Made by a program: the position numbers and the translations under genes. From assembly GCF_000348785.1 (NCBI RefSeq), contig NC_020520.1:2666001-2730000 (forward strand): a stretch of 64,000 nucleotides of DNA, in the 5' to 3' direction. Shown piece after piece: positions 51,085 through 63,726 of this stretch; position 1 is the first letter of the stretch, and every line of letters starts with the position of its first letter. This DNA is from Ilumatobacter coccineus YM16-304. GTDB taxonomy: Bacteria > Actinomycetota > Acidimicrobiia > Acidimicrobiales > Ilumatobacteraceae. A model generated the notes under the pieces. The model was not told the origin of the DNA. It worked only from the letters and a program-made list of their open reading frames with translations, and ran no database searches.

Positions 51085-52314
51085 ATGGGTGTCGCTCAGA
51101 TGTGGAAGACGTTTCGATCGGTCGCACAGTTCGACTCCTTCGAGTTCGATCGCACGACCCGGCGGCTGAAGCGGGTCGCTTCGGTCGACGACCTGCGGCG
51201 CCTCGCCAAGCGCAATCTCCCGGCCGGCGTGTTCGACTACATCGACGGCGGTGCCGAAGACGAACGGTCGCTCGCGACGAACTCCACGCACTTCGGTGAC
51301 CTCGAGTTCCGGCCCCGTGTGATGCGCGACGTGTCCGACCTCGACACGTCGACGACGATCTTCGGCAAACCCGCGTCGATGCCGGTGGTGCTCTCGCCCA
51401 CTGGGTTCACGCGGATCGCACACAGCCAGGGAGAACTCGCCGTCACGCGGGCGGCCGGTCGCGCCGGCGTGCCGTGGTCGCTGTCGACGATGGGGACGCG
51501 ATCGATCGAGGAATGTGCCGCCGCCAATCCCGACGGTGAGAAGTGGTTCCAGATCTACACCTGGAAAGACCGCAAGCTGGTCGAAGACCTGGTGGGTCGT
51601 GCGAAGGAGGCCGGCTACGGAGCGGTGTGGCTCACCGTCGACACCGCGGTGCTCGGCCGTCGCGAGCGCGACGTCCGTCGAGGCATGACACTGCCGCCCA
51701 AACTCGGCCCGAAGACGCTGATCGACGGAGCGATCCATCCGGCCTGGACGTGGGACTTCCTGCGCGCCGAGCCCATCACGTTCGCGAACATCGTCGGTCA
51801 GCACGCGGAAGACGGTTCGACGGCGATCACGCTCGCCGACCACGTCGCTCGCCAGTTCGATCAGGCGCTGTCGTGGGACGACATCGAGTGGCTGCGGTCG
51901 TTCTGGGACGGACCGATCGTGCTCAAGGGGATCCAGACCGTGGCCGATGCCGAGCAGGCCGTGGCGATGGGGGTCGAGGGGATCGGGCTGTCGAACCACG
52001 GCGGACGTCAACTCGACGACGCGCCCAGCCCGGTGTCGTTGATCGAGCCGGTCAAGCAGGCGGTCGGAGATCAGGCCACGGTGATCTGTGACGGTGGCAT
52101 CCGACGCGGCAGCGACATCGTGAAGGCGTTGGCGCTGGGTGCCGATGCGGTGTCGCTCGGACGGCCGTACTTCCTCGCGCTCGGCGCGGGCGGCGAAGCA
52201 GGCGTCGACTGGCTGCTCGACTTCCTCCGAACCGGGCTCGAACGCACCATGGCACTCACCGGCTGCCGGTCACTCGCCGAGATCGACCGCAGCCTCGTCG
52301 ACTGGAAGCGTTGA
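51085..52314 (+). CDS. lldD: FMN-dependent alpha-hydroxyacid dehydrogenase (lactate dehydrogenase-like)
   Basis: A 409-residue TIM-barrel flavoprotein oxidising an L-2-hydroxy acid such as lactate. Key motifs are GVFDYIDGGAEDE near the N-terminus, SPTGFTR, QIYTWKDR, the catalytic His304 in LSNHGGRQLDD, and VICDGGIRRGSDIVKALALGADAV. Members acting on lactate, mandelate or glycolate cannot be separated here, so the symbol is tentative. Its 3' end overlaps the convergent gene by 45 bases (52270-52314). Confidence 0.88.
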   Translation: MGVAQMWKTFRSVAQFDSFEFDRTTRRLKRVASVDDLRRLAKRNLPAGVFDYIDGGAEDERSLATNSTHFGDLEFRPRVMRDVSDLDTSTTIFGKPASMPVVLSPTGFTRIAHSQGELAVTRAAGRAGVPWSLSTMGTRSIEECAAANPDGEKWFQIYTWKDRKLVEDLVGRAKEAGYGAVWLTVDTAVLGRRERDVRRGMTLPPKLGPKTLIDGAIHPAWTWDFLRAEPITFANIVGQHAEDGSTAITLADHVARQFDQALSWDDIEWLRSFWDGPIVLKGIQTVADAEQAVAMGVEGIGLSNHGGRQLDDAPSPVSLIEPVKQAVGDQATVICDGGIRRGSDIVKALALGADAVSLGRPYFLALGAGGEAGVDWLLDFLRTGLERTMALTGCRSLAEIDRSLVDWKR

Positions 52315-53418
52315 CATCGGGTTCTCGATGACCGGTGCGACCTCGTAGGTCTCGGTGATCGAGAAGGCCGCGAACCCTCCGATCGCCGGCGTCTCGATGT
52401 GGGCGCCGACGACGTTGTCGCCGCTCGGATCGAACGTCAGTCGGACCACCACGCTCGACGCCGAGTCGACCGTCTCGTCGATCAGCCCCCAGGGGGCGAG
52501 CCAGGCGTTGCGAGCGTCGAGGTCGGCGGCGGCGAAGGCGGCGTCGTCGATCATGACGACTCGCGACGGGCCGTCGACGGTGTCGGACACGACGTACGGA
52601 GTCACGGCGGCAGGGACGACCTCGTCGACCGACGGGATGCCGTCGAGACCGACGACCGGGATCGCACCGAACGGGTCGCCGGCGAGTTCGTACCATTCGC
52701 CATCGTCGCCCGACTGGCCGTAGTAGGCGTCGCCGATGTGGCGGAAGCTGATGCCGTCGCTGGCGACGACCGCGTAGTCGTTCGACTCCGAATCGACGAC
52801 GATGTCGAGGTCTTGTCCCGAGGGGTCTTCCCAGGTGAAGCGATACCCGGCGTCTGCGACTTCGATCGGGTTCCCCGTGGCATCGAGTCCGAGTTCGGCG
52901 AGCAACTCCTCCTCCTGGCCGTTCGCATTGATGTCGGCGACGACGTCGTTGGCGTCGTCGAGGATCTCGCCGATGGCGGTCTCGGGTTCGGAGTCGACGT
53001 CGGCGGCGACGTTGCCGTCGGCGGCGGGCCGAGGGCGCGTGACCGGGGGAGCGTCGGCACCGTCGGACGACGAATCACCGCTGAGCACGAAGAAGCCGGC
53101 GATGCCGACGACGATGGCGGCGAACAGTGCGATGAGCAGTCCGACGGGCGGTCGGCGCTTCTCGTCGTTCGACGGCGCGTCGGGGTCGGTGTCGCCGGGA
53201 GGTGCGACCGGTGGGATCGCGGTGAGCGGTTCGGCGGAATCGGTTGCCACATCGGCGGTTGCGGGCGCGGCCTGTGGGGCACCGGGCGGCGGCAGCACGG
53301 GCAGCGACGGCGGTGTTGCGGGCGCGGCACCGGTCGGCGGGGGCAACGGAACCGACGGCGTGGCAGGGCCAGGTGCCGGCAGTGTCGAGCTGTCGAAGGA
53401 GGAGAATTCAGTTGCCAC
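52270..53418 (-). CDS. Single-span membrane protein with Pro-rich cytoplasmic head
   Basis: A 382-residue protein. The N-terminal ~95 residues are Pro/Ala-rich, then a membrane helix at ~92-113 (VGLLIALFAAIVVGIAGFFVL) and an acidic extracytoplasmic region (~115-382) with WEDPSGQDLDIVVDSESNDYAVVA and RHIGDAYYGQSGDDGEWYEL, suggesting a domain that follows a per-residue readout such as LppX/LolA-like or sensor modules; I recognise none firmly. Start is a GTG flanked by a 9-base inverted repeat. The C-terminus overlaps lldD. Function unknown. Confidence 0.78.
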   Translation of the reverse strand: MATEFSSFDSSTLPAPGPATPSVPLPPPTGAAPATPPSLPVLPPPGAPQAAPATADVATDSAEPLTAIPPVAPPGDTDPDAPSNDEKRRPPVGLLIALFAAIVVGIAGFFVLSGDSSSDGADAPPVTRPRPAADGNVAADVDSEPETAIGEILDDANDVVADINANGQEEELLAELGLDATGNPIEVADAGYRFTWEDPSGQDLDIVVDSESNDYAVVASDGISFRHIGDAYYGQSGDDGEWYELAGDPFGAIPVVGLDGIPSVDEVVPAAVTPYVVSDTVDGPSRVVMIDDAAFAAADLDARNAWLAPWGLIDETVDSASSVVVRLTFDPSGDNVVGAHIETPAIGGFAAFSITETYEVAPVIENPMSTLPVDEAAVDLGE

Positions 53419-53458
53419 GCCAATACATCGGCGTGACTTGAGACGACCTTGAATTCTC
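53402..53458. repeat. Inverted repeat around a start codon
   Basis: GAGAATTCA (53402-53410) and TGAATTCTC (53450-53458) are perfect reverse complements 39 bases apart, with the GTG start at 53418 between them. It may be an operator pair or a chance repeat. Confidence 0.4.
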
Positions 53459-53470
53459 GATCGTCACGAA

Positions 53471-53502
53471 GCAGGTGCGCTCACCGAGCAGGTGCGCTCA
53501 CC
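53471..53502. repeat. Tandem 15-bp repeat overlapping the nitroreductase stop codon
   Basis: GCAGGTGCGCTCACC occurs at 53471-53485 and 53488-53502, a period of 17 bases. The second copy contains the TGA stop of the nitroreductase gene, so the duplicate carries a spare stop beyond the end. Confidence 0.7.
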
Positions 53503-54148
53503 AGCCATCCCAGTGCATCACGTCGTCGAGCGGGAGACGCTTGGCCAGCTTGAAGTCGGTGCCGATCGTGTGGGCGATGGGGAACAGTCCGGCTTGCGTC
53601 ACCTTGTCGTGGGGGATGCCGAGCAGTTCGGCCGCTTCGGCGTCGCCGCCGTCCATCAGGTGGATCGTGGTCCACGCCGAGCCCATGCCGCGCTCGCGCA
53701 GTGCCATCATGAAGCTCCACACCGCCGGAAGCAGCGAACCCCACGCCGATGCCGCCTGGAAGCCGGGAGCCCGATCGAGTTGCCCGTCGATGCACGGAAT
53801 CAGCATCAGCGGCGAGCGGTGGAAGTTCTCGACGAGGTGCACCGCCGACGCGGTGACCTTGTCCTTCTGTTCGTAGCGGAGGTCGCCCGGCTCGTACTCG
53901 TTCGAGGCTGCCATGGCGGCGTACTTCTGGAAGTTGCGTGCGTAGATGTCGGCGAGCGCCTGCTTCTTGGCGGCGTCTTCGACGACGACGAAGTGCCAGC
54001 CCTGCTTGTTGGAGCCGGTCGGAGCCTGCAGCGCGATCTCGAGGCACCGTTCGACCTCGGCACGGTCGACCGGGCGGTCGAAGTCGAGTCGTTTGCGCAC
54101 CGATCGGGTGGTCGTGAGCACTTCGTCAGCAGTGAGTCCGAGTTCCAT
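53498..54148 (-). CDS. Nitroreductase-family flavoprotein
   Basis: A 216-residue FMN enzyme of the nitroreductase fold. TRSVRKRLDFDRPV and LQAPTGSNKQGWHFVVVED bind the flavin near the N-terminus, and GMGSAWTTIHLMDG and FPIAHTIGTDFK near the C-terminus complete the site. It would reduce nitro compounds or quinones with NAD(P)H; the natural substrate is unknown. The start ATG has CATGCT ending six bases upstream. It is divergent from an enoyl-CoA hydratase. Confidence 0.9.
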   Translation of the reverse strand: MELGLTADEVLTTTRSVRKRLDFDRPVDRAEVERCLEIALQAPTGSNKQGWHFVVVEDAAKKQALADIYARNFQKYAAMAASNEYEPGDLRYEQKDKVTASAVHLVENFHRSPLMLIPCIDGQLDRAPGFQAASAWGSLLPAVWSFMMALRERGMGSAWTTIHLMDGGDAEAAELLGIPHDKVTQAGLFPIAHTIGTDFKLAKRLPLDDVMHWDGW

Positions 54149-54198
54149 CCCGGCAGCATGGCACCTTGCCGGACGATGTTTCGAACGGGCCGACTTCC

Positions 54199-54204
54199 TA
54201 TGAT
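54199..54204 (+). promoter_or_regulatory. -10 hexamer TATGAT for the enoyl-CoA hydratase gene
   Basis: TATGAT ends seven bases before the ATG at 54212; no Shine-Dalgarno is seen. Confidence 0.6.
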
Positions 54205-54211
54205 CGGCGTC

Positions 54212-55018
54212 ATGTCCGATCGCGTCACCATCACCATCAACGACGGCATCGCCGACGTCAAGCTCACCCGCGCCGACAAGCGCAACGCGCTCGACGGGGC
54301 CATGTTCTCCGCACTCGCCGAGGCGGGGGAGCGGCTCAAGTCCGAGAGCGGCGTGCGCGTCGTGGTGCTGTCGGGCGACGGGGCGTCGTTCTGCGCCGGT
54401 CTCGACATGGCGAGCATGCAGGCGATCGGCGGTACCAAGGCGGCCGCTGACGACGAGGGCAACCCGGGGGCGATGAAGGACGGCCGCATCACCCACCTCG
54501 GTCAGCAGGTGTGCTGGGTGTGGCAGGAACTGCCCATGCCGGTGATCGCCGCCGTGCACGGCCACGCCCTCGGCGGCGGGTTGCAGATCGCGCTCGGTGC
54601 CGACATCCGCATCGTGCATCCCGACACGAAGCTGTCGGTGCGCGAGGTCTACTGGGGCCTCGTTCCCGACATGACCGGAACGTTCATGTTGTCGAAGCTC
54701 GTCCGCCCCGACATCGCCCGCGAGCTCACCTACACCGCTCGGATCTTCTCCGGAACCGAAGGCGCCGAACTCGGGTTGGTCACGCGGCTGAGCGACACGC
54801 CGTACGACGATGCGCACGAGATGGCGCGCGAGATCGCCGGTTGCAGCCCTGGGGCCGTACGCGGCGCCAAGGAACTGTTCAACGCGCTCCAGCACGACGG
54901 TGCTGCCGACGCCTTCGCGGCGGAGCGTCGGGTGATCGGTGACCAGATCGGGTCGAAGAACCAGGTCGAGGCCGTGATGGCCAGCTTCGAGAAGCGCACC
55001 CCCGAATTCGTTGACTGA
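54212..55018 (+). CDS. Enoyl-CoA hydratase (crotonase family)
   Basis: A 268-residue crotonase. The oxyanion-hole segments are SFCAGLDMASM and HGHALGGGLQIALGADIR. Both catalytic glutamates expected from rat crotonase are found, in VREVYWGLVP and ARELTYTARI, so true hydratase activity is plausible. This differs from the crotonase at 24141, which lacks the second. The substrate is unknown. The start ATG is set by a TATGAT box; a longer frame upstream has no start signal. Confidence 0.91.
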   Translation: MSDRVTITINDGIADVKLTRADKRNALDGAMFSALAEAGERLKSESGVRVVVLSGDGASFCAGLDMASMQAIGGTKAAADDEGNPGAMKDGRITHLGQQVCWVWQELPMPVIAAVHGHALGGGLQIALGADIRIVHPDTKLSVREVYWGLVPDMTGTFMLSKLVRPDIARELTYTARIFSGTEGAELGLVTRLSDTPYDDAHEMAREIAGCSPGAVRGAKELFNALQHDGAADAFAAERRVIGDQIGSKNQVEAVMASFEKRTPEFVD

Positions 55019-55048
55019 TTCGGTCGGGCCAGCCACCACACTGTCGTC

Positions 55049-55495
55049 ATGCTGATCGAGCAGATCCGAGCCGACCTGATCGCCGCCACCAAGGCGCGTG
55101 AGACCGATCGTCAGCGCACGCTGCGCTCGGTGATCGCTGCCGTCCAGGAGGCCGAAGTGTCGGGTGACGCCGCATCGACGCTCGACGACGACGGCGTGCA
55201 AGCGGTCATCAAGGCGCAGGTCAAGCGCCGCATCGACGCCGCCGAAGCGTTCGAAGCCGGCGGTGCCGACGATCGCGCCGCAGCCGAGCGCGCCGAACTC
55301 GCGATGCTCGAGGTGTACCTCCCGGCCGCCCTCACCGACGACGAGCTCGATGCCATCGTGTCGTCGGTGTTCGAGGCGAACGGCTTTGCCACCAAGGCCG
55401 ACATGGGCAAGGCGATGAAGGCGGTCAACGCCGAAGTGGCCGGTCGCGCCGACGGGCGTGTGGTGGCCGATCTCGTCAAGTCACGCCTCGCCTGA
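55049..55495 (+). CDS. GatB/YqeY-domain protein
   Basis: A 148-residue protein of the YqeY family, related to the tail domain of GatB, with helical N- and C-terminal halves ([35 protein letters not shown] and [20 protein letters not shown]). Such proteins often accompany tRNA or translation genes; the exact job is unknown. CACACT ends six bases before the ATG, the same word and spacing as at the MBL-fold gene at 63673. Confidence 0.93.
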   Translation: MLIEQIRADLIAATKARETDRQRTLRSVIAAVQEAEVSGDAASTLDDDGVQAVIKAQVKRRIDAAEAFEAGGADDRAAAERAELAMLEVYLPAALTDDELDAIVSSVFEANGFATKADMGKAMKAVNAEVAGRADGRVVADLVKSRLA

Positions 55496-55755
55496 GCCGG
55501 GCGCGGCGCCCGGCAGCGTCCGGGTGGCCGCCGTGTGTGACCCCGTCAACACCATCGCTTGTGATTCCTTTCACGACCGAACGAGGTGTCGCTGGCTGCG
55601 GGTTGACCACTAGGATCGGAAATCCGCTGGTCACAGAGTTGTCGCCAGCATCCTCAGCGTTGAGGTTCCGCCAGGAGATCAGTGTCGATCTTCGGTGTCG
55701 ATTGATTTCCACCGTCGGGCGTCGTCGCCCGCCCTCGACCATTTCAGGATGTGAC
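55496..55755. promoter_or_regulatory. gltB upstream region with TAGGAT box and leader hairpin
   Basis: TAGGAT at 55611-55616 could be the -10 of a promoter, giving a leader of about 130 bases, unlike the leaderless genes elsewhere. A small hairpin CGGGCG-TCGT-CGCCCG lies at 55716-55731, 24 bases before the ATG. No riboswitch class is recognised. A GTG-led frame across this region is not taken as coding. Confidence 0.45.
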
Positions 55756-60312
<4,557 letters not shown>

Positions 60313-60501
60313 ATCACGGCACTCGGCCTCACTCGCTTCGCTCCGTTCGGTCCGAACGGCTCGTTCGCTGCGCTCACTCGAATCGAGCGGCTTCGCCGCG
60401 CTCACCACATCGCCTCACGACAAGTCGACTCGGCTCGGGAGTCGGGGCAAGGCCCTCCGCTCCGCACCGTGTGGCGTGCACACTTCTGAAAGGCATTCAC
60501 C
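60313..60501. other. gltB-gltD spacer with palindromes and CTCACTCG repeats
   Basis: CCGTTCGG-T-CCGAACGG is a perfect palindrome at 60343-60359, and GAGCGGC...GCC(GC)GCTC near 60385-60403 is another with a bulge. CTCACTCG occurs on both sides of the first. The spacer could contain an attenuator or processing site that sets different levels of the two subunits. The AAGGCATTCACC before the gltD ATG gives a weak Shine-Dalgarno. Confidence 0.5.
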
Positions 60502-61956
60502 ATGGGTAAGCCGACTGGGTTCTTGGAATGGGGACGGGCGACGCCGGCGCATCGGCCGGTGCCGGTGCGATTGCGCGACTGGAACGAGGTGTACGAGCCG
60601 TTCGACCAGGACGAGCTGAACCGGCAGGCCGGGCGCTGCATGGACTGCGGCATCCCGTTCTGCAACAACGGGTGCCCGCTCGGCAACCTCATTCCCGACT
60701 GGAACGACCTCGTCTTCCGCAACCAGTGGCAGGACGCGATCGAGCGCCTGCACGCCACCAACAACTTCCCGGAGTTCACCGGGCGGCTGTGCCCGGCACC
60801 CTGTGAGTCGGCGTGCGTCGTCGGCATCAACCAGGACCCCGTGGCCATCAAGCAGGTCGAGGTCGAGATCATCGACCGCGCCTTCGACGAGGGCTGGGTC
60901 GTGCCGCAGGTGCCGTCGGTGCGAACCGGCAAGCGCATCGCCGTCATCGGGTCGGGTCCGGCCGGACTGGCCGCCGCCCAGCAGCTCACCCGCGCCGGCC
61001 ACGAAGTGGTCGTGCTCGAACGCGCCGACCGCATCGGCGGTCTGCTCCGCTACGGCATCCCCGAGTTCAAGATGGAGAAGCGCCACATCGATCGACGCCT
61101 CGAACAGATGAAGGCGGAAGGCACCGAGTTCCGCGTCAACGCCGCGGTCGGTGAGACCGTCGACATGGAAGTGCTCCGCGCCTCCCACGATGCGGTCGTG
61201 CTCGCGTGCGGAGCCACGAAGTGGCGTGACCTACCGATCCCCGGACGCGACCTCGACGGCATCCATCAGGCGATGGAGTACCTGCCGGGTTCGAACCGAG
61301 TGCAGCTCGGTGACTTCGATCAGGCCCCGATCGACGTCAACGGCAAGCACGTCGTGATCATCGGCGGCGGCGACACCGGCGCCGACTGCCTCGGCACAGC
61401 GCACCGTCAGGGCGCTGCGTCGGTGACGCAACTCGAGATCATGCCGATGCCGCCCGAGACCCGGGCCGCCGATCGCAACCCGTGGCCGCAGTTCGCCATG
61501 GTCTACAAGGTCACCTCGGCGCACGAAGAGGGCGGCGAGCGTCTGTACAGCGTCAACACCGAGGAGTTCATCGGTGGCGACGACGGCCGGGTGAAGGCGC
61601 TGCGCCTCCACGAGGTCGAGATGATCGACGGCAAATTCACCAAGATCGACGGCACCGACCGCGAGATCCCCGCCGACTACGTGTTCCTCGCGCTGGGCTT
61701 CGTCGGCCCCGAGCGCGGCTCGTGGCTCGACGAGATGTCGCTCGAATACGACGCCCGCGGCAACGTCATGCGCGACGACAACTACATGACCAACCAGCCC
61801 GGCGTGTTCGTGGCCGGCGACATGGGCCGCGGCCAGAGTCTCATCGTCTGGGCGATCGCCGAAGGCCGCGCCGCCGCGGCCGGCGTCGACGAGTACCTGA
61901 TGGGCGAGACGCTGCTCCCGGCGCCGATTCCGCCCACCGCCCGGCCACTGATGTGA
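60502..61956 (+). CDS. gltD: Glutamate synthase small subunit (NADPH-GOGAT beta)
   Basis: A 484-residue flavoprotein that passes electrons from NADPH to GltB. Two cysteine clusters near the N-terminus (CMDCGIPFCNNGCP and CPAPCESAC) bind iron-sulfur centres. The FAD motif AVIGSGPAGLAAAQ (~148-161) and the NAD(P) motif VIIGGGDTGADC (~288-299) follow, with GVFVAGDMGRGQSLIVWAI near the end. It is complete and lies just after gltB, its partner. Confidence 0.96.
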   Translation: MGKPTGFLEWGRATPAHRPVPVRLRDWNEVYEPFDQDELNRQAGRCMDCGIPFCNNGCPLGNLIPDWNDLVFRNQWQDAIERLHATNNFPEFTGRLCPAPCESACVVGINQDPVAIKQVEVEIIDRAFDEGWVVPQVPSVRTGKRIAVIGSGPAGLAAAQQLTRAGHEVVVLERADRIGGLLRYGIPEFKMEKRHIDRRLEQMKAEGTEFRVNAAVGETVDMEVLRASHDAVVLACGATKWRDLPIPGRDLDGIHQAMEYLPGSNRVQLGDFDQAPIDVNGKHVVIIGGGDTGADCLGTAHRQGAASVTQLEIMPMPPETRAADRNPWPQFAMVYKVTSAHEEGGERLYSVNTEEFIGGDDGRVKALRLHEVEMIDGKFTKIDGTDREIPADYVFLALGFVGPERGSWLDEMSLEYDARGNVMRDDNYMTNQPGVFVAGDMGRGQSLIVWAIAEGRAAAAGVDEYLMGETLLPAPIPPTARPLM

Positions 61957-61986
61957 GGGTGACACCGAGCGCGTGCAGCGAGGGAA

Positions 61987-61992
61987 TAGCCT
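61987..61992 (+). promoter_or_regulatory. -10 hexamer TAGCCT for the LysM lipoprotein
   Basis: TAGCCT ends seven bases before the ATG at 62000. No Shine-Dalgarno is present. Confidence 0.58.
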
Positions 61993-61999
61993 GGGACGC

Positions 62000-62650
62000 A
62001 TGGTTCTGAAAGATCGACGTCGTTTCGCCGTGGCCGTGTGGCCGGTCGCCCTGGCCGGACTCGTCCTCGGCGCCTGCGGAGGCAGCGACGCCGCCGGTCC
62101 GTCGGTGAGTACCGTCGATCTCAGTTCGACCGCGTTCGTCACCCGGCCTCCCGAGACCACCTCCACCACGATCGCCGGCGTCGTCGACGATTCGATCGCG
62201 GCCGGCGAACAGGAATACACGATCCAGAGCGGCGACTTCCCGCTGCGCGTCGCCGACCTGTTCGGCGTGTCCGTCGAAGACATCGGTGCCTACAACGGCT
62301 GGGCCGGCTGCACGTCGCTGAACTGCCCGCAGTTCCCTGGCATCGGCTCGATCATCAAGATCCCGCCGGGCGCCACCAACCTCAACGTCTCGACGCCCGT
62401 CGATCCCGGCGTCGAAGTCGTCACCGGCGGCGAAGCCGAACAACCGGTCGGCGACACCATCCCCGAAGCCGGCGACAACTGTGCCCCGGGCAGCTACACG
62501 ATCGAAGAAGGCGACACGACCCGCCTCGCCGTCGCGAACAAGTTCGACGTCACCGTCGAAGCCATGGACGCCGCCAACGCCCAGACCAACGGCTACAGCG
62601 CGTTCTACCCCGGCCTCCAGATCGTCATCCCCGCCAAATCCGACTGTTAA
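62000..62650 (+). CDS. Lipoprotein with two LysM-like domains
   Basis: A 216-residue lipoprotein with Cys26 after LVLGA. A Ser/Thr linker (~30-65) follows. The first LysM-like unit (~72-125) has YTIQSGDFPLRVADLFGVSVEDIGAYNGW and IGSIIKIPPG; the second (~165-212) has YTIEEGDTTRLAVANKFDVTVEAMDAANA and YPGLQIVIPAK. LysM binds peptidoglycan, so it is probably anchored in the membrane and holds the wall. A GTG-led frame at 61973 was considered but the -10 box favours 62000. Repeats follow directly after the stop. Confidence 0.9.
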   Translation: MVLKDRRRFAVAVWPVALAGLVLGACGGSDAAGPSVSTVDLSSTAFVTRPPETTSTTIAGVVDDSIAAGEQEYTIQSGDFPLRVADLFGVSVEDIGAYNGWAGCTSLNCPQFPGIGSIIKIPPGATNLNVSTPVDPGVEVVTGGEAEQPVGDTIPEAGDNCAPGSYTIEEGDTTRLAVANKFDVTVEAMDAANAQTNGYSAFYPGLQIVIPAKSDC

Positions 62651-62658
62651 CACTTGTT

Positions 62659-62743
62659 GGTGCCCGCAGGGACGTGCGACCGCATGTCTCAGGTGCGAGC
62701 ACCGACGCCAGCCTTGCTCGCTGGCGCTCGCGGCGGCGGCCGT
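62659..62743. repeat. 85-bp direct repeat, unit 1
   Basis: Starts GGTGCCCGCAGGGACGTGCG and contains the core TTGCTCGCTGGCGCTCGC, the reverse complement of the core of the repeats at 15681. It matches unit 2 with one mismatch at a period of 94 bases. Confidence 0.85.
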
Positions 62744-62752
62744 CACGATGTC

Positions 62753-62837
62753 GGTGCCCGCAGGGACGTGCGACCGCATGTCTCTGGTGCGAGCACCGAC
62801 GCCAGCCTTGCTCGCTGGCGCTCGCGGCGGCGGCCGT
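62753..62837. repeat. 85-bp direct repeat, unit 2
   Basis: Second unit, one mismatch from unit 1 (position 62785, T for A). A partial third start, TTGGTGCCCGC, follows at 62846. Confidence 0.85.
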
Positions 62838-62864
62838 TGACCATGTTGGTGCCCGCCGTTACAT

Positions 62865-62877
62865 CGCTCCCGGAGCG
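62865..62877. repeat. Palindrome CGCTCCCGGAGCG, second copy of the menD-menF element
   Basis: Same 13-mer as at 10443-10455, again with GTTGGTG a short way upstream. Here the outer arm is only partly conserved. Confidence 0.65.
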
Positions 62878-62903
62878 CTGTCATTGACTTTCTTGCCGGT
62901 GCA

Positions 62904-62972
62904 GTGAGCGCCAGCGAGCAAACCTGGCGTTTCGCTCGCACCTGAGGTCTGCTGTCGCACGTCTCGGCGGGC
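62904..62972. repeat. Inverted, diverged copy of the 85-bp repeat
   Basis: Read in reverse complement, this stretch goes GCCCGCCGAGACGTGCGAC, then CTCAGGTGCGAGC, then TTGCTCGCTGGCGCTCACTG, the same order of blocks as units 1 and 2. The cluster is therefore two direct copies plus one inverted copy around a palindrome. Confidence 0.75.
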
Positions 62973-62992
62973 GAAAAAAGGCAGAACGGCCC

Positions 62993-63673
62993 CTAGATCT
63001 GGTCGAAGACGAAGTTGATCTGCTTCACGGTCTCCATCGACGCGCTCGACGCTGCCGAATAGCGGTGTCCCGGGTACAGAATCGTGTCGTCGGGAACCTC
63101 GGCCAGACGTTGCAGGCTCTGGAGCATCTGCTGCGCGTTCGAACCGGGAAGATCGGTCCGGCCGCAGCCTTCGAGGAACAGCGTGTCGCCGGCCACGAGT
63201 CGACCATCGACCAGGAAGCACTGACTCCCCGGCGTGTGGCCCGGCGTGTGCAACAGCGTGATGTCGATCTCGCCGACGCGGAGAACGTCACCCGACGAGT
63301 GGGTGACGAGGTGATCGTCGCGGACCTCGGTGGTCTTCTGGACCCACTCGTGCTCATCGGCCTGGATGTGGATCGGACAGTCGACCCGGTCGAGGAGCGC
63401 AGCGATGCCTTCGATCGTGTGGCCCATCATCGACCCGCCGACGTGATCGGGGTGATAGTGCGTGGCGAGGACACCGGTCACCGTCATGTCGTCGACGGCG
63501 ACCGCGTCGACGAGGTCGTTCACGGCGTACGCCGGGTCGACCAGGACGCACTCGCCGGTCTGTCGATCACCGATGGCGTAGACGAAGTTGACCATCTGCT
63601 GAGCGAGCGGGTCGCCCACGGCGAAGTCCTGCCCGGAGAGCAGTTGGCGGAAGTACAGACGATCGTCGCTCAT
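62993..63673 (-). CDS. MBL-fold hydrolase (glyoxalase II-like)
   Basis: A 226-residue metallo-beta-lactamase-fold protein. The metal-binding motif THYHPDHVGG, then HTPGHTPGSQCF, GDTLFLEGCGRTDLPG and the late YPGHRY histidine are all seen. It resembles glyoxalase II and persulfide dioxygenase-like enzymes; the substrate is probably a thioester or persulfide. The ATG at 63673 has CACACT ending six bases upstream, matching the YqeY gene. A longer upstream frame is not supported. Confidence 0.9.
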   Translation of the reverse strand: MSDDRLYFRQLLSGQDFAVGDPLAQQMVNFVYAIGDRQTGECVLVDPAYAVNDLVDAVAVDDMTVTGVLATHYHPDHVGGSMMGHTIEGIAALLDRVDCPIHIQADEHEWVQKTTEVRDDHLVTHSSGDVLRVGEIDITLLHTPGHTPGSQCFLVDGRLVAGDTLFLEGCGRTDLPGSNAQQMLQSLQRLAEVPDDTILYPGHRYSAASSASMETVKQINFVFDQI

Positions 63674-63726
63674 CACGACAGTGTGGCAGCTCGGTTGCGC
63701 GATTGACGTCCTACGCTTGGCACCGT

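Larger units (their letters stand above)
62651..62992. other. Intergenic repeat cluster after the LysM gene
   Basis: The 342-base gap between two converging genes is almost wholly taken up by the repeat family listed here. The GAAAAAAGGC near 62972-62982 is the only homopolymer run. No reading frame here has independent support, although the repeats keep several frames open. Confidence 0.7.

Noticed and set aside
62654-62887. Open frames in the repeat cluster after the LysM gene
   Set aside because: They are created by the direct repeats; the product simply repeats itself and lacks start signals.
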